From RGIG3009 sp045653425 (GTDB lineage: Bacteria; Bacillota; Clostridia; Oscillospirales; Acutalibacteraceae), in contig JAZOLU010000042.1 of NCBI GenBank assembly GCA_045653425.1, positions 1-34,398 of the forward strand: a stretch of 34,398 bases of DNA. The letters run 5' to 3'. The notes beneath the pieces were generated by a model. The model did no database searches. It had not been told where the DNA came from and saw only the letters and a list, made by a program, of their open reading frames with translations. Positions 32,363 through 34,398 of this stretch are shown piece after piece. The stretch's first letter is position 1. Every line of letters begins with the position of its first letter. Position numbers and translations under genes: made by a program.

Positions 32363-34198
32363 ATGGCAGAAAAGAAATACATAATTGATAACGCCGAACT
32401 GATGGCAGAATGGAATTGGGAAAAGAACATAGACGCCGACCCGAAGCAATTAACCCTTGGCAGTCATAAAAAAGTTTGGTGGAAATGTAATAAAGGACAC
32501 GAGTGGCAAGCTATAATAAAAGATAGAAATAGCGGTAAGGGTTGTCCATATTGCTCGGGGCGATACGCCGTTAAAGGCGAAAATGATTTGCAAACCGTTA
32601 ATCCAACTTTAGCCAATGAATGGGATTATGAAAAGAATAATTGCTTAACACCTATGGACGTATTGCCTAATAGTAACAAAAAAGTATGGTGGAAGTGTAG
32701 CAACGAACATAAATGGCAAGCTTCGGTGGTCAATAGAACTAAAGGGAACGGATGCCCATATTGTGCAGGCAAAAAAGTTTTAAGCGGCTATAACGATTTG
32801 CAAACTGTTAATCCAACTTTAGCAAAAGAATGGAATTATGAAAAAAACAATGGATTAACTCCTGCGGATGTAATGCCTAATAGTGATAAAAAAGTTTGGT
32901 GGAAATGCGAACAAGGGCATGAATGGCAAGTAACAATTGGCACGAGAAATCGTGGGAGTGGTTGCCCATATTGTGCAGGTAAAAAGGGACTAAAAGGTTA
33001 TAATGATTTACAAACAATTAATCCTACTTTGGCGAAAGAATGGAATCACGAAAAGAACGGCAATTTAAGCCCAGAAAATTTTACTGCGAGTAGTGGGCAA
33101 AAAGTATGGTGGAAGTGTAGTAAGGGTCATGAATGGCAAGCAACAATACATAATAGAAATAAACAACGTGGATGCCCTATTTGCAATTCCGAACGAAATA
33201 CCTCGCTGCCTGAATATGCAATTGTTTATTATCTTAAAAAATATGGTTTAGATGTAATACATTCGTATAGAGAAAAAGGTTACGAATTGGATGTTTTTAT
33301 TCCATCAAAGAAAATTGCCATTGAATATGATGGCGGTCTTTGGCATAAAAACAGAATAAAAAACGATTTAGAGAAAAATTTTAAATGTAAAAAAGATGGA
33401 ATTAAATTATATAGGCTAAGAGAAGAATTGTTGCCGTTAAATGACAGTTCTATAGATTATGTTGTTCAAAAAGGTCAAAAGGATTTATCAAAAATACTTG
33501 AAGAAGTATTAAGTGTAATAATTGGAATGAGTATTGATGTCAACCTTGAAAGGGACAGTATTGCCATAGAAAATTTACGGGAATACACCGAAAAGGAACA
33601 TTCGCTTTTATCCTCCAATCAAGAAATAGCAAATGAGTGGCATTATGAAAAGAATGGCAACTTGAAACCAAAAAATTTAACAGCAAACAGCAATAAAAAA
33701 GTATGGTGGAAATGTAGCGAAGGTCATGAATGGCAAGCAACGATATCCGATAGAAACAGAGGACGCGGTTGTCCTATCTGTGCTGGCAAAAAAGTATTAA
33801 AAGGTTTTAATGACCTTTTATCAAAGAATCCAGAACTCGCTAAAGAATGGGATGATGAATTAAACGACTGCACACCAAGTGAAATACATTATAACAATCA
33901 ATCCAAAAAAGTTCATTGGATATGTTCTAAGTGTGGCTATAAGTGGTTATCTAAGGTGAGCAATAGAACTCAATGTCCAGAATGCAAAAGAAGAAACTCA
34001 CAAATCAATGTATATGATGCAATAACAACCTCATTCCTCTATACTTTTGCAAATGCTCAAGAATTCTGTGATTTCTTCGGCTTGGACATAAAAACACAAA
34101 GAAGCAGTATTTCTACTGTTTGTTCAAGACGGCAAAAAACATTAATGGGAAAATATATTTTAAGACACGCAAATGATGATGAGTTTCATAAGAAATAG
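32363..34198 (+). CDS. DUF4379 zinc-ribbon repeat protein with PD-(D/E)XK-type nuclease core and NUMOD1-like C-terminus
   Basis: 611 residues from the ATG at 32363 (GAGGTG upstream). Four DUF4379 units have an exact 70-residue period: KVWWKC at 37, 107, 177 and 247, and CPYC/CPIC at 61, 131, 201 and 271. Residues 282-360 hold a restriction-endonuclease-like fold: SLPEYAIVYYLKKYG, YELDVFIPSKKIAIEYDG (candidate catalytic D310 and E321) and WHK. Two more units follow (KVWWKC at 446; a degenerate one at 516). The tail (about 563-603; FANAQEFCDFFGL, SSISTVCSRRQKT, MGKYILRH) resembles the NUMOD1 DNA-binding motif of homing nucleases. It is AT-rich and lies just behind tRNA-Pro. Function is not established; a homing or defence nuclease is my inference. 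Confidence 0.85.
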   Translation: MAEKKYIIDNAELMAEWNWEKNIDADPKQLTLGSHKKVWWKCNKGHEWQAIIKDRNSGKGCPYCSGRYAVKGENDLQTVNPTLANEWDYEKNNCLTPMDVLPNSNKKVWWKCSNEHKWQASVVNRTKGNGCPYCAGKKVLSGYNDLQTVNPTLAKEWNYEKNNGLTPADVMPNSDKKVWWKCEQGHEWQVTIGTRNRGSGCPYCAGKKGLKGYNDLQTINPTLAKEWNHEKNGNLSPENFTASSGQKVWWKCSKGHEWQATIHNRNKQRGCPICNSERNTSLPEYAIVYYLKKYGLDVIHSYREKGYELDVFIPSKKIAIEYDGGLWHKNRIKNDLEKNFKCKKDGIKLYRLREELLPLNDSSIDYVVQKGQKDLSKILEEVLSVIIGMSIDVNLERDSIAIENLREYTEKEHSLLSSNQEIANEWHYEKNGNLKPKNLTANSNKKVWWKCSEGHEWQATISDRNRGRGCPICAGKKVLKGFNDLLSKNPELAKEWDDELNDCTPSEIHYNNQSKKVHWICSKCGYKWLSKVSNRTQCPECKRRNSQINVYDAITTSFLYTFANAQEFCDFFGLDIKTQRSSISTVCSRRQKTLMGKYILRHANDDEFHKK

Positions 34199-34242
34199 CA
34201 AAGAATTTTAAAAAAATGTGAAAACAAAAGGGAGGATTAACT

Positions 34243-34398
34243 ATGAATTGGAATGCACTTTCTGCAATTGGAACTACATTAGCTACGATTGTTGGTATTG
34301 TTGGTATTTGGTTAAATTTGTGGGACAAAACAAAAAAATTACATATTCATTTTGAAACGGTACCCAGTTTCAAAATTTACCTATCTAACAATTCACTC
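34243..34398 (+). CDS. Small membrane-anchored protein, N-terminal part (cut by window edge)
   Basis: 52 codons to the window end; GGGAGGA precedes the ATG. One membrane helix (residues 6-26, LSAIGTTLATIVGIVGIWLN) is followed by a polar region (WDKTKKLHIHFETVPSFKIY). Short N-terminal anchors of this kind occur in accessory proteins of unknown role. It starts 44 bases after the nuclease gene with no terminator between, so it may be co-transcribed. Confidence 0.7.
   Translation, partial: MNWNALSAIGTTLATIVGIVGIWLNLWDKTKKLHIHFETVPSFKIYLSNNSL

Overview
The window looks like chromosome of a Clostridia-class Firmicute, most likely an uncultured Oscillospirales/Ruminococcaceae-type gut bacterium. 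The evidence is the dgt-dnaG-rpoD cluster, strong GGAGG ribosome sites, TTGACA/TATAAT promoters, encoded CCA ends on the tRNAs, RqcH, TmcAL, DUF1846, DUF378, DUF5685 and DUF1858 genes, and tandem clostridial-type large serine recombinases. Core genes are moderately GC-rich. Three stretches (about 16.3-23.4 kb, 28.6-29.9 kb and 32.1 kb to the end) are clearly more AT-rich and look acquired.

Layout. 1-3.25 kb, minus strand: an FAD oxidoreductase cut by the window edge behind its overlapping RpiR-type regulator, then a three-gene unit (DUF5685, a J-domain protein with a cysteine-rich tail, a membrane protein). 3.4-6.2 kb: a DUF378 membrane protein, acetate kinase, and the divergent tmcAL, with ackA and tmcAL driven from abutting promoters. 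6.3-14.5 kb, minus strand: a housekeeping run of prmA and rsmE, then, behind a new promoter, DUF1858, trmK, Nif3-like, rqcH, ispD, ispF and an ABC exporter. 14.6-16.3 kb, plus strand: DUF1846 and tRNA-Leu(TAA).

16.3-23.4 kb: an accessory island between two tRNA-Leu genes. It has a leader RNA with competing terminator and antiterminator hairpins, a secreted DNRLRE/metalloprotease gene split by a frameshift, two threonine-rich lipoproteins, a relic of a second protease copy, and two decayed serine recombinases. 23.4-28.6 kb, minus strand: tRNA-Leu(GAG), rpoD, dnaG, dgt, yigZ and rpmE. 28.7-29.9 kb: a small cassette of a four-helix-bundle protein translationally coupled to a Nudix hydrolase, bracketed by arrays of short hairpins and ending at tRNA-Ser(GGA). 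30-31.8 kb: asnA and a cyclase-family hydrolase. 31.9 kb to the end: tRNA-Pro(GGG), followed by an AT-rich segment with a 19-bp triplicate repeat, a 611-residue repeat protein carrying a PD-(D/E)XK-type nuclease core, and the start of a small membrane protein.

The best candidates for something new are (i) the DUF4379-repeat/nuclease/NUMOD1-like protein, (ii) the four-helix-bundle/Nudix cassette with its hairpin arrays, and (iii) the attenuator-like leader ahead of the protease island. All four tRNA genes point their 3' ends at accessory DNA, so the tRNAs appear to be the entry points.
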